64,000 nt of DNA from JBQLZQ01 sp052168355 (GTDB taxonomy: Bacteria; Pseudomonadota; Alphaproteobacteria; DSM-16000; Inquilinaceae), in NCBI GenBank assembly GCA_052168355.1, contig JBQLZQ010000059.1, positions 75,845 through 139,844 on the forward strand, written 5' to 3'. Below the pieces are notes generated by a model, which saw only the letters and a program-made list of their open reading frames with translations, had not been told where the DNA came from and ran no database searches. A program made the translations under genes and the position numbers. Below are positions 1-8,384 of the stretch, piece after piece. The first letter of the stretch is position 1. Each line of letters starts with the position of its first letter.

Positions 1-1143
1 GGCGCCGCTGTCGGCGGTGACGACGGCCTCCCGCGGCAACAGGGTGCGCAAGGTGGCGAACACATGCTCCGGACCGAAGCCGTCGCCCGGCGCGAACGCG
101 GTGTCCAGGGCGGATCGCGTCGCCGCCGGCTGGCCGTCCGGCCAAGGGTCAGCGGCCGGTGGCCCGTGGGCGGTCAGGGCCTCCAGGGTCGCCGCCACGC
201 CGCCGGTCAGGGTCAACGTCGCCCGGTGCATGCCATGAGACCGCTCGACGGGGGTGATCTCGATGATCGCGGCGTCCGCGCCCCACGGGTCTCTCCAACC
301 GATCCGCATCTCGATCGGGTCGTAGCCGATCAGAAGCACGGCGTCGCTTTGGGCGACCAGCGGCAACAGGATGCCGTCGGCTTTTGGCGACAATCCAGCC
401 CCGCCCAGGGCCAGCGGGTCGGTCTCGTCGAGCAGGCCCTTGCCCTTGTAGGTGGTGATCAGCGGCACCTTCAGGGAACGGCAGAACGCGGTCACCGCCG
501 CGCCGGCATCGTCGTTGACCGCATCGACCCCGGCGATCGCCAGCGGTCGGCGCGCGGCCTTGAATATCTCGGCCGCGCGCGCCACCAGATCGTCGTCGGC
601 CGCGCCGAGTTGGACACTTAGCGACCGCGCCTCGGCGGACTCGGTGGATGGAGACTCGGCGACGGCGATGGGCACGTCGATATGGACCGGGCCCGGCTGC
701 CCGTCCCGCGCGATCGCCAGCGCCCGATCCACAACCGCGCCGACCGCGCCGGGCTCGGCGCGCAGGCTGGCCTTCACGATGGGGCGCAGCAGGGCACGAT
801 GGTCGAACACCTGATGGGTGTAGACGGCCGCGATATCGGCATCGACGCAGCCGGTCAGAAAGATCATCGGCACCCGGTCCTGAAAGGCGTTGGCCACCAC
901 GTTGACGGCGTTGGCCACGCCCGGCCCCAGCGTCGCGACCAGCACGGCCGGTGCCCCGGTGGCGTGCCATGCTCCTTCGGCCATGAAACCGGCGGCGTTT
1001 TCGTGCTTGGTCAGGACGAACCGGATACCGGCGGCTTCCAGCGCATCGACCAGCGCCAGCACCTCGCCGCCCGGAATGCCGAACGCGGTGACACAGCCGG
1101 CGGCCTTGAGCCGGCCGGCGATGATGTCCGCTCCCGTTGCTAT
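1..1143 (-). CDS. Thiamine pyrophosphate enzyme, acetolactate-synthase-like (partial)
   Basis: The minus-strand frame runs off the window edge, so about 381 codons of a family usually near 550 residues are present. The N-terminal TPP-binding domain is clear: the FGIPGGE loop near residue 21, the cofactor-activating Glu at about residue 48 (KHENAAGFMAEG), then LGPGVANAVN and FLTGC. The frame is still open at the edge (REAVVTADSGA), in the C-terminal TPP domain. It belongs to the acetolactate synthase/benzoylformate decarboxylase superfamily; the substrate cannot be read. It overlaps the CoA-transferase stop. There is no ATG/GTG/TTG near the expected start: the codon that lines up with a good AAAGGA site is ATA (1143-1141); the nearest in-frame GTG, at 1260, would overlap the neighbour by about 120 bases. 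Confidence 0.85.
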   Translation of the reverse strand, partial: MATGADIIAGRLKAAGCVTAFGIPGGEVLALVDALEAAGIRFVLTKHENAAGFMAEGAWHATGAPAVLVATLGPGVANAVNVVANAFQDRVPMIFLTGCVDADIAAVYTHQVFDHRALLRPIVKASLRAEPGAVGAVVDRALAIARDGQPGPVHIDVPIAVAESPSTESAEARSLSVQLGAADDDLVARAAEIFKAARRPLAIAGVDAVNDDAGAAVTAFCRSLKVPLITTYKGKGLLDETDPLALGGAGLSPKADGILLPLVAQSDAVLLIGYDPIEMRIGWRDPWGADAAIIEITPVERSHGMHRATLTLTGGVAATLEALTAHGPPAADPWPDGQPAATRSALDTAFAPGDGFGPEHVFATLRTLLPREAVVTADSGA

Positions 1144-2420
1144 GATCCCGGTCCTTTCGTCCTGGCGCCGACCGCTCCCGTCGACGTTAGGGTCTCGAGC
1201 GCGGCGTCGTCCAGACCCAGGACTTCCCGCAGCACGTCGTTCGTATCCGCACCCAGACACGGCGGCGGCCGGCGGTAGGCGACGGGAGAGTCGCTGAGCC
1301 CGATCGGGTTGCCGATCAGATCGACGGACCCCGACACGGGATGCGGCATGGCGATGCGCATGCCGCGATGCACGGCCTGCGGGTCGGCGAATACCTGATC
1401 GAGCCTGTTGACCGGTCCGCACGGCACGCCTTCAGCCTCCAGCGCCGCGATCCAGGTGGAAGCCGGCCGGGTCGCGGTCACGCCATTCAGGATCGGGATC
1501 AGGGCGTCCCGGTTGCGCACCCGGTCGGCGTTGCGGGCAAAGCGCGGATCCCTGGCCAAATCGTCCCGGCCGGCGACGGCGCAGAACCGACCGAACTGGG
1601 CGTCGTTGCCGACGGCCAGGATAAAGGTGCCGTCGAGGGCGGGGAACGTCTGGTAGGGCACGATGACCGGATGGCCGTTGCCCAGCCGGCCCGGCACCTC
1701 GCCCGACACCAGATGGGCCACGCCCTGATTGATCAGCCAGGCGATCTGGGTGTCGAACAGGGCCAGGTCGATATGTTGCCCCCGCCCCGTCCGGTGCCGA
1801 TGCTCCAGCGCCGCCAGGATGGCAACCGTCGCGTACATGCCGCACATGACGTCGGCGATCCCGACACCGACCTTGGTCGGGTGGCCGCCTTCGCTGTCCG
1901 GGTCGCCGGTCAGGCTCATGATCCCGCCCATCCCCTGGATCAGGAAATCATAGCCGGCCCGAGGAGCGTAGGGACCGGTCTGACCGAAGCCGCTGATCGA
2001 GCAGTAGATCAGCCCTGGGTTCAGCGCCGACAGGGTCGGGTAGTCGAGGCCGCGGCGCGTCAGGTCGCCGACCTTGAAATTCTCCACCAGGACGTCGGAT
2101 CGCGCCGCCAGGTCACGCACGACCGACTGCCCCGCCCGCGACGCCAGATCGACGGCCACCGACCGCTTGTTGCGGTTGGACGAGAGATAGTAGGCGCTTT
2201 CCCGCGTTTCCCTGCCGTCGCCATCCTTCAGGAAAGGCGGGCCCCAGCCGCGGGTGTCGTCACCGCCGTCCGGCCGCTCGATCTTGATCACATCGGCGCC
2301 CAGATCGCCCAGAAGCTGCGTGGCCGTCGGCCCGGCGAGGATGCGCGACAGGTCGAGCACCCGCAGCCCGCCGAGGCTGCCGGACCGCTCCGCCTTGGAC
2401 GTCGACGGCGATCCGCTCAC
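1140..2420 (-). CDS. CaiB/BaiF family (class III) CoA-transferase
   Basis: The 426-residue protein matches the usual length of family III CoA-transferases, which move CoA between carboxylic acids through an aspartyl-CoA thioester. Visible hallmarks are LRVLDLSRILAGP at the N-terminus, DVIKIERP, the NRNKRSVAVDL block, and GVGIADVMCGMYA, whose Asp (about residue 190) is the expected nucleophile. The start is GTG at 2420, whose last two bases overlap the upstream membrane-protein stop (GTGA). The TPP enzyme follows directly. A CoA-transferase next to a TPP enzyme suggests activation of an organic acid followed by C-C cleavage or condensation; the acid is unknown. Confidence 0.93.
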   Translation of the reverse strand: MSGSPSTSKAERSGSLGGLRVLDLSRILAGPTATQLLGDLGADVIKIERPDGGDDTRGWGPPFLKDGDGRETRESAYYLSSNRNKRSVAVDLASRAGQSVVRDLAARSDVLVENFKVGDLTRRGLDYPTLSALNPGLIYCSISGFGQTGPYAPRAGYDFLIQGMGGIMSLTGDPDSEGGHPTKVGVGIADVMCGMYATVAILAALEHRHRTGRGQHIDLALFDTQIAWLINQGVAHLVSGEVPGRLGNGHPVIVPYQTFPALDGTFILAVGNDAQFGRFCAVAGRDDLARDPRFARNADRVRNRDALIPILNGVTATRPASTWIAALEAEGVPCGPVNRLDQVFADPQAVHRGMRIAMPHPVSGSVDLIGNPIGLSDSPVAYRRPPPCLGADTNDVLREVLGLDDAALETLTSTGAVGARTKGPGS

Positions 2421-2908
2421 AGGCCGCGGGTCTGACGCCAGACCACGGTGCCGCCCAGCGTCAGCCCCAGCAGGACGTGACCGACCAGCGACGCCCAGGT
2501 GATCGGACCGAAGCCCAGGAACGCCGGCATCCCGGCCACCAGGTGGGCCATGATGTAAAGCGCGAAGATCCACAGCGCGACGCCATAGGCGAACGCCACG
2601 ACGAGCCAGGGCAGGCCCGGAACAAACCGGCTGGCAACCGGCTGGACGATGAAGATATAGCCGAAGGGAAAGGCGATCAGGCCGGTCAGGAAATGAATGA
2701 CCTGGGCGACGGTCCGGCTGGACAACCCAAAGGAGGCCTGGATCAGGCCGGCGGGTTCCAGCGGCCCGCCGATCCACAGCGGCGTGATCAGTCTGGCCCA
2801 GATTTCCCAGGCCACCAGCGACACGACGCCGGCCAGGATAAGCGTGGTCAGGGTCGCCGCCGTTGGCGCTGGAAACAGGGCGCTGGACGATGGTTGATGG
2901 TGGCTCAT
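2417..2908 (-). CDS. Small integral membrane protein, function unknown
   Basis: The 163-residue protein has about four hydrophobic segments (near residues 19-40, 70-92, 99-124 and 137-158) and no catalytic motif that I recognise. The ATG at 2908 follows an AGGAG site, which fixes the start. It is the first gene of a short operon with the CoA-transferase (GTGA overlap) and the TPP enzyme, so it may assist transport or membrane handling of their substrate, but nothing in the sequence shows this. Longer in-frame upstream starts exist but lack a ribosome binding site and add low-complexity sequence. Confidence 0.8.
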   Translation of the reverse strand: MSHHQPSSSALFPAPTAATLTTLILAGVVSLVAWEIWARLITPLWIGGPLEPAGLIQASFGLSSRTVAQVIHFLTGLIAFPFGYIFIVQPVASRFVPGLPWLVVAFAYGVALWIFALYIMAHLVAGMPAFLGFGPITWASLVGHVLLGLTLGGTVVWRQTRGL

Positions 2909-3060
2909 GACATGCTCCTGTTCACGATCGCGGTGGGTGTCGCCACCCGGTACCGGCGGGATTGGGCGGCCGGGCCGAGCAAAACGTCGGTAGCGAAGTA
3001 AGTCCCAAATGACCGGGAGCGCCGCTCCGCACCACTCATATTTACGTGACTCGGCCGCGA

Positions 3061-3906
3061 TTATTCGATGTCCGGGACGGGCCAGCCTCTGATCGCCGCC
3101 AGCTGCCGCCAGGCGCGCTCGATCCATTCGCTGCGCACGCTGTGGCCGCCATCGTGCAGACACAGTTCCAGCACTCCGCCGCACGCATTCCGCCGCTCGC
3201 ACGTCAACTGGCCCGACGTCGTCGTCTCCGGTCGTTCGGTGCCGCAGCCGCCCTTTGCCATCCACATGTCAAAGCCGTTCCGGACATCGCCCTGATAGGC
3301 CCAATCGCCGATCGGCCGCCCTTCCATCGGCACCGTCCGGTCGGCGGTCCCATGCACATGGAACAGGTTGGGGGCCGGGCCGTCGCACATCACGGGCTCG
3401 GGCCGCCAGAACGCCCCGGCCACCGGCGCGAAGCCGGCGAACCGCTCTCCCATGTCGCAGGCCAGGTACCACACCATCGAGCCGCCCAGGGAAAAGCCCG
3501 AGGCCATGACCCGGTCGGCGGCGATGGGGAAACGGGAGGTGGCGTCGTCCAGCACCGAGGCGATGAACGCCATCTCGTCGCGGCGTCGCTCGGCGAAGGG
3601 CGGCAGGGACCAGCTGCGCTCCGCGCCCTGGGGCGCGATCAGGGCGACACCCAGCCGGTCGGCCATGGCGCGCAGGCCCGGATTTCCCATCTCCGCCTCG
3701 GCTGTTCCCTGCCAGCCGTGCAGAAACAGGATGGCTCCGACCGGCTCCCCGTCCCCCGCCGACGGCGGCAGGGCGATGCGGTACTCGCCATTGGCCACCT
3801 TGCACGGCACATCGCCGCCGCAGGTCGCGGCGACGGCACCGTCGCCGGACATGGGGGCCATCTGAATGAAGATCGCCGCCAGCGCGAACCCGAGTGCGCG
3901 CGTCAT
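3061..3906 (-). CDS. Secreted alpha/beta-hydrolase, PHB depolymerase/LpqC-like esterase
   Basis: The 281-residue protein begins with a signal-peptide-like segment ending near GAVAA (residues 1-27), so it is probably exported. The alpha/beta-hydrolase core shows the oxyanion region FLHGWQG near residue 61, the nucleophile elbow SGFSLGG with Ser139, and a C-terminal HDGGHS with the expected catalytic His. Cys-rich spacing (TCGGDVPC, GGCGT, GQLTCERRNACGG) suggests periplasmic disulfides. Poly(3-hydroxybutyrate) depolymerase and feruloyl esterase families share this layout, so an ester-hydrolysing role is likely but the substrate is unknown. I chose ATG 3906, preceded by AAGGGGG, over an upstream ATG at 3936. 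Confidence 0.85.
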   Translation of the reverse strand: MTRALGFALAAIFIQMAPMSGDGAVAATCGGDVPCKVANGEYRIALPPSAGDGEPVGAILFLHGWQGTAEAEMGNPGLRAMADRLGVALIAPQGAERSWSLPPFAERRRDEMAFIASVLDDATSRFPIAADRVMASGFSLGGSMVWYLACDMGERFAGFAPVAGAFWRPEPVMCDGPAPNLFHVHGTADRTVPMEGRPIGDWAYQGDVRNGFDMWMAKGGCGTERPETTTSGQLTCERRNACGGVLELCLHDGGHSVRSEWIERAWRQLAAIRGWPVPDIE

Positions 3907-3984
3907 GGAAAAACCCCCTTCGGCCGTGACGGACACGGTTGAGGGAGTAGCGCAAACCGAGCCGTCGGTCAGGTCAATTCCGCG

Positions 3985-4251
3985 TCAACGGCGATCAATG
4001 GCGGACTGAACCAGCCGCGGTCCGTCCGAACCGCCTCGCAAAACGCCGATCGCCGTCCGCCAGAGGTGTCTCGCGCGCCACAGCACCCTTGCATGGCGAC
4101 GACGCCGACGGGTTCGCGCACGAGCCGCAATGCGCTCGTCCAGGAGGCGCAGCTCCGCCTCGTAACCGCTTCCGGGCGGGGCCCATTCGGGATGGAAGGC
4201 CGCAAGACCGTGAGGCCCCTTGGGCGGAAGGCTGAAATAGGGAGTCGTCAT
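3985..4251 (-). CDS. Small arginine-rich protein, hypothetical
   Basis: An 88-residue frame starts at ATG 4251, seven bases after GAGAGG. The N-terminus is proline-rich (MTTPYFSLPPKGPHG); the C-terminal half is strongly basic with an RTRRRRRHAR run and a helix of the kind seen in short DUF1127-like proteins, though I cannot assign that family with confidence. It is divergent from a LysR gene across an AT-rich gap. Small basic proteins of this sort often sit next to LysR genes in alphaproteobacteria. Overlapping frames at 3969-4205 and 3995-4300 are less well supported. Confidence 0.55.
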   Translation of the reverse strand: MTTPYFSLPPKGPHGLAAFHPEWAPPGSGYEAELRLLDERIAARARTRRRRRHARVLWRARHLWRTAIGVLRGGSDGPRLVQSAIDRR

Positions 4252-4290
4252 GGCAAACCTCTCGCATGCACCGAAACAGTCCAAATATGA

Positions 4291-4303
4291 AATTTGACAA
4301 ATT
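4291..4303. promoter_or_regulatory. Perfect 6-bp-arm palindrome in an AT-rich divergent promoter
   Basis: AATTTGACAAATT is an inverted repeat with a one-base centre, in the only markedly AT-rich patch of this end of the window (about 4285-4370). It lies between the small Arg-rich gene (start 4251) and the LysR gene (TTG 4375). Position and symmetry fit a LysR-type binding site controlling both genes. No clear -35/-10 pair could be fixed. Confidence 0.4.
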
Positions 4304-4374
4304 ATCTGATATAAAATGATTATTTAGCTCAGAGAGATATTAGAAGAGCCACAAAAGAAATAAGGATTTCAAAA

Positions 4375-5232
4375 TTGAAATGGACGTTCGATTGGCAGGA
4401 TCTCAACCTGTTTCTGGCGGTTGCCCGCGGCGGCGGGCTGGCCGGCGCCGTGGCCGAAACGGGGCTGAGCCCGGCGACGTTGGGACGGCGGATGACGGCC
4501 CTGGAAGGGGATTTGGAACAGCGCCTGTTCGTGCGCGGCGCCCGTGGCTATGGGCTGACCGAGGCCGGCCGGTCGCTGCTGGAACGGGCCATGGCCATGG
4601 ACCGCGCGGCAACCGACATCACGCGGTGGCGCGACGGCCTGGCGCCGCTGCGCCGCGTCCGGATCTCCGCCGGCACCTGGACGGCGCAGCTTTTGGCCGA
4701 CAATCTCAGCCGCTATTGGTCACCGGACGATCCGTGGGTGCCGGAATTTCTGGCCGCCAACGTCCGGCTGGACATCGCCCGGCGCGAGGCCGATATCGGC
4801 GTCCGCAACCGGCGTCCGGAGACGCCCTGGCTGGCCGGCCGTCAGGTGGGGTCGGTCACCTATGCGGCCTACCGCGCGACCGCCGCTCCCGACCCCGATC
4901 ATCCGGCCTGGATCGGCGTTGCCGGCGACCACGTTCTGACCCCGACAGCGCGATGGACGGCCGAGCGCCATGGGCGGGACATCGCGGTCACCGTCAACGA
5001 CCCCCGCCTCGCCCTCTCCCTTGCCCGGCAGGGCGTCGGCCGCATGGTTCTTCCCTGTTTTGTCGGAGAATCGTTCGGCGACCTGACCCGATGCACCGAC
5101 ATCCTGGCCGATCTGACTTCGCCGCAATGGCTGGTGATGCACCAGGACGACCGGCACCGGCCGCCGATTCGCTCGGCCATCGACGCACTGGCCGCTTTTT
5201 TGAGCCGGGAAGACAGAGGGCTACAGCCTTGA
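4375..5232 (+). CDS. LysR-family transcriptional regulator
   Basis: A 285-residue regulator. Residues 1-60 hold the winged helix-turn-helix (WQDLNLFLAVARGGGLAGAVAETG, then LGRRMTALEGDLEQRLFVRGARGYGLTEAG), followed by a somewhat short substrate-binding domain. The start is TTG at 4375, with AAGGA eight bases upstream. It is divergent from a small basic protein and convergent with the nine-gene TTT operon, its stop lying two bases from that operon's last stop, so its target is more likely the divergent gene, itself or a distant locus. The effector is unknown. Confidence 0.9.
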   Translation: MKWTFDWQDLNLFLAVARGGGLAGAVAETGLSPATLGRRMTALEGDLEQRLFVRGARGYGLTEAGRSLLERAMAMDRAATDITRWRDGLAPLRRVRISAGTWTAQLLADNLSRYWSPDDPWVPEFLAANVRLDIARREADIGVRNRRPETPWLAGRQVGSVTYAAYRATAAPDPDHPAWIGVAGDHVLTPTARWTAERHGRDIAVTVNDPRLALSLARQGVGRMVLPCFVGESFGDLTRCTDILADLTSPQWLVMHQDDRHRPPIRSAIDALAAFLSREDRGLQP

Positions 5233-5233
5233 A

Positions 5234-6055
5234 CTACACCGCCGTCCGGCCTCGCTCGACCATGGTGGCCAGCACTTCGTCGGGGTCGCGCGTCCACCAG
5301 TCGAGGGCGGAGAAGATTTCCACCTCGTTGAGTCCGGCGAACCCGCCCGCCTCGACCCAGCCGCGGATCTTGGGAATTTCGATCACGCCGTCGCCCATCA
5401 TGCCGCGGTCGGTCAGCATGTCGCGGGTCGGCACCAGCCAATCGCAGACGTGGAAGGCCAGCAGGCGTTCGGCACCGGCGCGGGCGATCTGCCGTTCCAG
5501 ATCGGGGTCCCACCAGACATGGTAGACATCGACGGCGACGCCGATGCCCGGTCCCAGCCGATCGCACAGATCCAAGGCGTGGCCGACCGTGTTCACGCAC
5601 GCCCGGTCGGCGGCGTACATGGGGTGCAAGGGTTCGATGGCGACGGGCATGCCGGCCGCCCTGGCGTGTTTCAGAGTGGCGTCGAGCCCCTCCTCCACCG
5701 TGCGCCAGGCGGCCTCGATATCCCGCGATCCCGGCGCCAGCCCGCCGACCACCATCACCAGACAGGCCGCGCCGATGGAAACCGCCTCGTCGACCGCGCG
5801 GCGGTTGTCGTCGATCACCGCCTGGCTGAGCGCGCCGTCGACGGTGAACATGCCGCCCCGGCACAGACCGCTGACCCGCAGCCCGTGATCGTCGATCATG
5901 CGCCGCGCCTCGCCGACGCCGCACGCCTGCAGCTTGTCGCGCCAGGGGGAGATGCCGCCGATGCCGTGCCGGGCGCAGCCCTCGATGCATTGGCGCAGGT
6001 CCCACTTCTCACGCACCGTTGCCGTGTTAAGGGAAAGTTCGGATGCCTGAGGCAT
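5234..6055 (-). CDS. Sugar phosphate isomerase/epimerase (xylose isomerase-like TIM barrel)
   Basis: The 273-residue protein fits the AP-endonuclease-2/xylose-isomerase-like TIM barrel family. Metal- and substrate-binding positions are recognisable: AIEPLHPMYAADRACV (Glu), VAVDVYHVWWDPD (Asp/His), FHVCDWLVPTRDMLTDRG (His/Asp) and LNEVEIFSALDWW (Glu). Such enzymes isomerise, epimerise or eliminate on sugars and keto-sugars. It is the last gene of the operon that begins with tctC at 14470, six bases after the DUF993 gene, and therefore acts with a Gfo/Idh/MocA dehydrogenase; a keto-sugar or inositol-type intermediate is a fair inference. Confidence 0.9.
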   Translation of the reverse strand: MPQASELSLNTATVREKWDLRQCIEGCARHGIGGISPWRDKLQACGVGEARRMIDDHGLRVSGLCRGGMFTVDGALSQAVIDDNRRAVDEAVSIGAACLVMVVGGLAPGSRDIEAAWRTVEEGLDATLKHARAAGMPVAIEPLHPMYAADRACVNTVGHALDLCDRLGPGIGVAVDVYHVWWDPDLERQIARAGAERLLAFHVCDWLVPTRDMLTDRGMMGDGVIEIPKIRGWVEAGGFAGLNEVEIFSALDWWTRDPDEVLATMVERGRTAV

Positions 6056-6060
6056 GCCTT

Positions 6061-7227
6061 CTAACCCTCTATGCCACGGGCGGCGAACACCGGCCGGGCG
6101 CGGGCGGCCGCGCGATCGGGGTCGATCAGGACCCCGGCCCGATCGGCCAGCCGGATCAGGTCGGCCAGATGCAGGGTCGATCGGGCGCTCTCCTGCCCGC
6201 CGACCATGGTGAAATGGTCCTGAAAGCCGTTGAGATAGGCCAGAAACACGACTCCGGTCTTATAGAACCGCGTCGGCGTCTTGAAGATATGGCGCGACAG
6301 GGGAACCGTCGGCGCGAAGGCGGCGTCGTAGGCGGTCCGGTCGCCGGCGCCCAAGGCCGACAGGGCACGGGCGGCGGCCGGCGCGATGGCGTCGAAGATG
6401 CCCAGCAGGGCGTTGGAATGTCCGGCCGCGTCTCCAGCGATCAGGTCGGGATAGTTAAAGTCGTCGCCGGTATACATCCGCACGCCGGCCGGCAGCCGGC
6501 GGCGCATGGCGATTTCCTTGTCCGCCGACAGCAGCGAGATCTTGATACCGTCCACCTTGGCCTCGTTCCGGCCGATCACCTCCAGGCAGGTCTCCATGGC
6601 GATCTCGTGATCGGCATTGCCCCAATAGCCGGCCAGCGCCGGGTCGAACATCTCTCCCAGCCAGTGCAGGATGGCGGGTTCCGCCAACTGGCCCAGCACG
6701 CGGTCATAGACGGCGATATAGTCGTCCGGCCCACGGGCGCAGGCGGCCAAGGCCCGGCTGGCCATCAGGATGATGCGTCCGCCCGCCTTCTCCACCGCGG
6801 CGCATTGTTTCTCGTAGGCGGCGGCGACATCGTCGGGGGTAAGCCCGGGCGACGGTATCAGGTGATCGGTGCCGGCACCGCAGGCGACGACCGCCCCCTT
6901 CCGGCCCCGCGCCGCGGCGACCGACCGGGTGATCAGGTCCAGCGAGGTCGGCCAGTCGAGCCCCATGCCGCGCTGTGCGGTGTCCATCGCTTCCGCCACG
7001 CCAAAGCCGAGGTCCCAAAGATGCTCGCGAAACGCGATGGTCCGGTCCCAATCGATGGCGCAATCGATCCAGGGATCCACGTCGGCCAGGGGATCGGCCA
7101 CGACATGGGCCGCGGCAAAAGCGATCCGGTTCCAGGAACCCCTGGCCCCGGCGTCGGCAGCGGCGGGGGCCGACAGCACGACGTTTTCCAGCCCGCCGGC
7201 GGCGGTGGGCAGGGTCAAGGTGGCCAT
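6061..7227 (-). CDS. DUF993 family protein, dihydrodipicolinate-synthase-like barrel
   Basis: The 388-residue protein matches the DUF993 family, often labelled dihydrodipicolinate synthase family protein. Blocks such as DWPTSLDLITRSV, GTDHLI, the conserved GRIILMASRALA and VDGIKISLL (a Lys where class I aldolases form a Schiff base), MYTGDDFNYPDLI and RHIFKTPTRFYKTG are visible. If the Lys is catalytic, it could act as an aldolase or dehydratase on a sugar-derived keto acid. ATG 7227 is preceded by GGAGG at ten bases; a GTG at 7236 overlaps the upstream stop but has poor spacing. It sits between the dehydrogenase and the terminal isomerase of a tight operon. Confidence 0.85.
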   Translation of the reverse strand: MATLTLPTAAGGLENVVLSAPAAADAGARGSWNRIAFAAAHVVADPLADVDPWIDCAIDWDRTIAFREHLWDLGFGVAEAMDTAQRGMGLDWPTSLDLITRSVAAARGRKGAVVACGAGTDHLIPSPGLTPDDVAAAYEKQCAAVEKAGGRIILMASRALAACARGPDDYIAVYDRVLGQLAEPAILHWLGEMFDPALAGYWGNADHEIAMETCLEVIGRNEAKVDGIKISLLSADKEIAMRRRLPAGVRMYTGDDFNYPDLIAGDAAGHSNALLGIFDAIAPAAARALSALGAGDRTAYDAAFAPTVPLSRHIFKTPTRFYKTGVVFLAYLNGFQDHFTMVGGQESARSTLHLADLIRLADRAGVLIDPDRAAARARPVFAARGIEG

Positions 7228-7232
7228 GGCCG

Positions 7233-8384
7233 TCACGCCTCCACCGGCGGGACATCGACCCATCGCCGTTCCTTCCAGCTTTGCAGACCCAGCTCGGCAA
7301 GCTGAACGCCCTTGGCGCCTTCGATCAGCGAATAGTGCCACGGCGCGTCTTCCGCCACATGACGCAGGAACTGTGTCCACTGAACCTTGAAGCCGTTGTC
7401 GAACACCGTGTTGTCGGGCACCTCCTCCCACTGCTCCAGGAAGTCGATGGTCTGCGGCTGGTCGGGGTTCCATACCGGCTTCGGCGTGTTGACCCGATGC
7501 TGACTGAAACACCGGTGCAGCCCTGCGACCGCCGATCCGTGCGTTCCGTCGACCTGGAAGGTGACCAGATCGTCGCGCCGGACCCGCACGCACCAGGACG
7601 AATTGATATGGGCGATGATCCCTCCCTCCAATTCGAATGTGGCATAGGCCGCGTCGTCGGCGTCGGCGTCGTAGCGCGCGCCCTCTTCGTCCCAGCGGTC
7701 GGGGATATGAACCGCGCCCAGGCAGGACACCGCCTTGACCGGCGCCACCACGTTGTCGAGCACGTAGCGCCAGTGACACAGCATGTCCTGAATGATGCCG
7801 CCGCCATCCTTCTTGCGGTAGTTCCAGCTGGGCCGCTGCGCCGGCGCCCAGTCGCCCTCGAACACCCAGTACCCGAATTCCCCTCTCACGGACAGGATGC
7901 GGCCGAAAAAGCCGGAGTCGCGCAGGCGCTTCAGCTTGATCAGGCCGGGAAGATCCAGCTTGTCGTGAACGACGCCGTTCTTCACCCCCTTGTCGCGGGC
8001 ATAGAGCGCGATCGCCCGCGCGTCCTCGTAGCTCTCGGAAATCGGCTTTTCGCAATAGACGTGCTTGCCGGCGTCGATGGCCCGGCGCAAAAGCGACGCC
8101 CGAAGCTGGGTCGAGGCGGCGTCGAAAAACACCGTGTCGTCGGGATCGGCCAGCGCCGCATCCAGGTCCGTCGTCGTCCGCGCGATACCGTGAGCCCGGG
8201 CCAACGCCTCGATCTTGGCCCTGTCGCGGCCGACGATGATGGGATCGGGCATCAGACGGGTCCCGTCGGAAAGCGGAATGCCGCCGTCCGCCCGGATGGC
8301 CAGAATCGACCGGATAAGATGCTGGTTCATCCCCATGCGGCCGGTCACGCCGTGCATGATCAGGCCCAGCCGTCGTTCGGTCAT
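7233..8384 (-). CDS. Gfo/Idh/MocA family NAD(P)-dependent oxidoreductase
   Basis: The 383-residue protein has an N-terminal Rossmann fold (MHGVTGRMGMNQHLI) and the family's EKP signature in HVYCEKPISES, followed by the C-terminal alpha/beta domain with GGGIIQDMLCHWRYV near the usual substrate site. Family members oxidise or reduce a sugar or inositol hydroxyl. The N-terminus, with GRMG rather than the classic GxGxxG, is common in a subset found beside DUF993 genes. ATG 8384 overlaps the upstream enolase stop as ATGA, showing translational coupling. Likely it makes the keto-sugar that the neighbouring TIM-barrel enzymes use. Confidence 0.92.
   Translation of the reverse strand: MTERRLGLIMHGVTGRMGMNQHLIRSILAIRADGGIPLSDGTRLMPDPIIVGRDRAKIEALARAHGIARTTTDLDAALADPDDTVFFDAASTQLRASLLRRAIDAGKHVYCEKPISESYEDARAIALYARDKGVKNGVVHDKLDLPGLIKLKRLRDSGFFGRILSVRGEFGYWVFEGDWAPAQRPSWNYRKKDGGGIIQDMLCHWRYVLDNVVAPVKAVSCLGAVHIPDRWDEEGARYDADADDAAYATFELEGGIIAHINSSWCVRVRRDDLVTFQVDGTHGSAVAGLHRCFSQHRVNTPKPVWNPDQPQTIDFLEQWEEVPDNTVFDNGFKVQWTQFLRHVAEDAPWHYSLIEGAKGVQLAELGLQSWKERRWVDVPPVEA

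Noticed and set aside
2909..3265. Extension of the small membrane protein to an upstream start
   Set aside because: The extra part overlaps the esterase and is low-complexity; ATG 2908 has a good AGGAG site.
4294..4299. TTGACA as a -35 box for the LysR gene
   Set aside because: No -10-like hexamer is found at a usable spacing; the hexamer is better explained as the centre of the palindrome.
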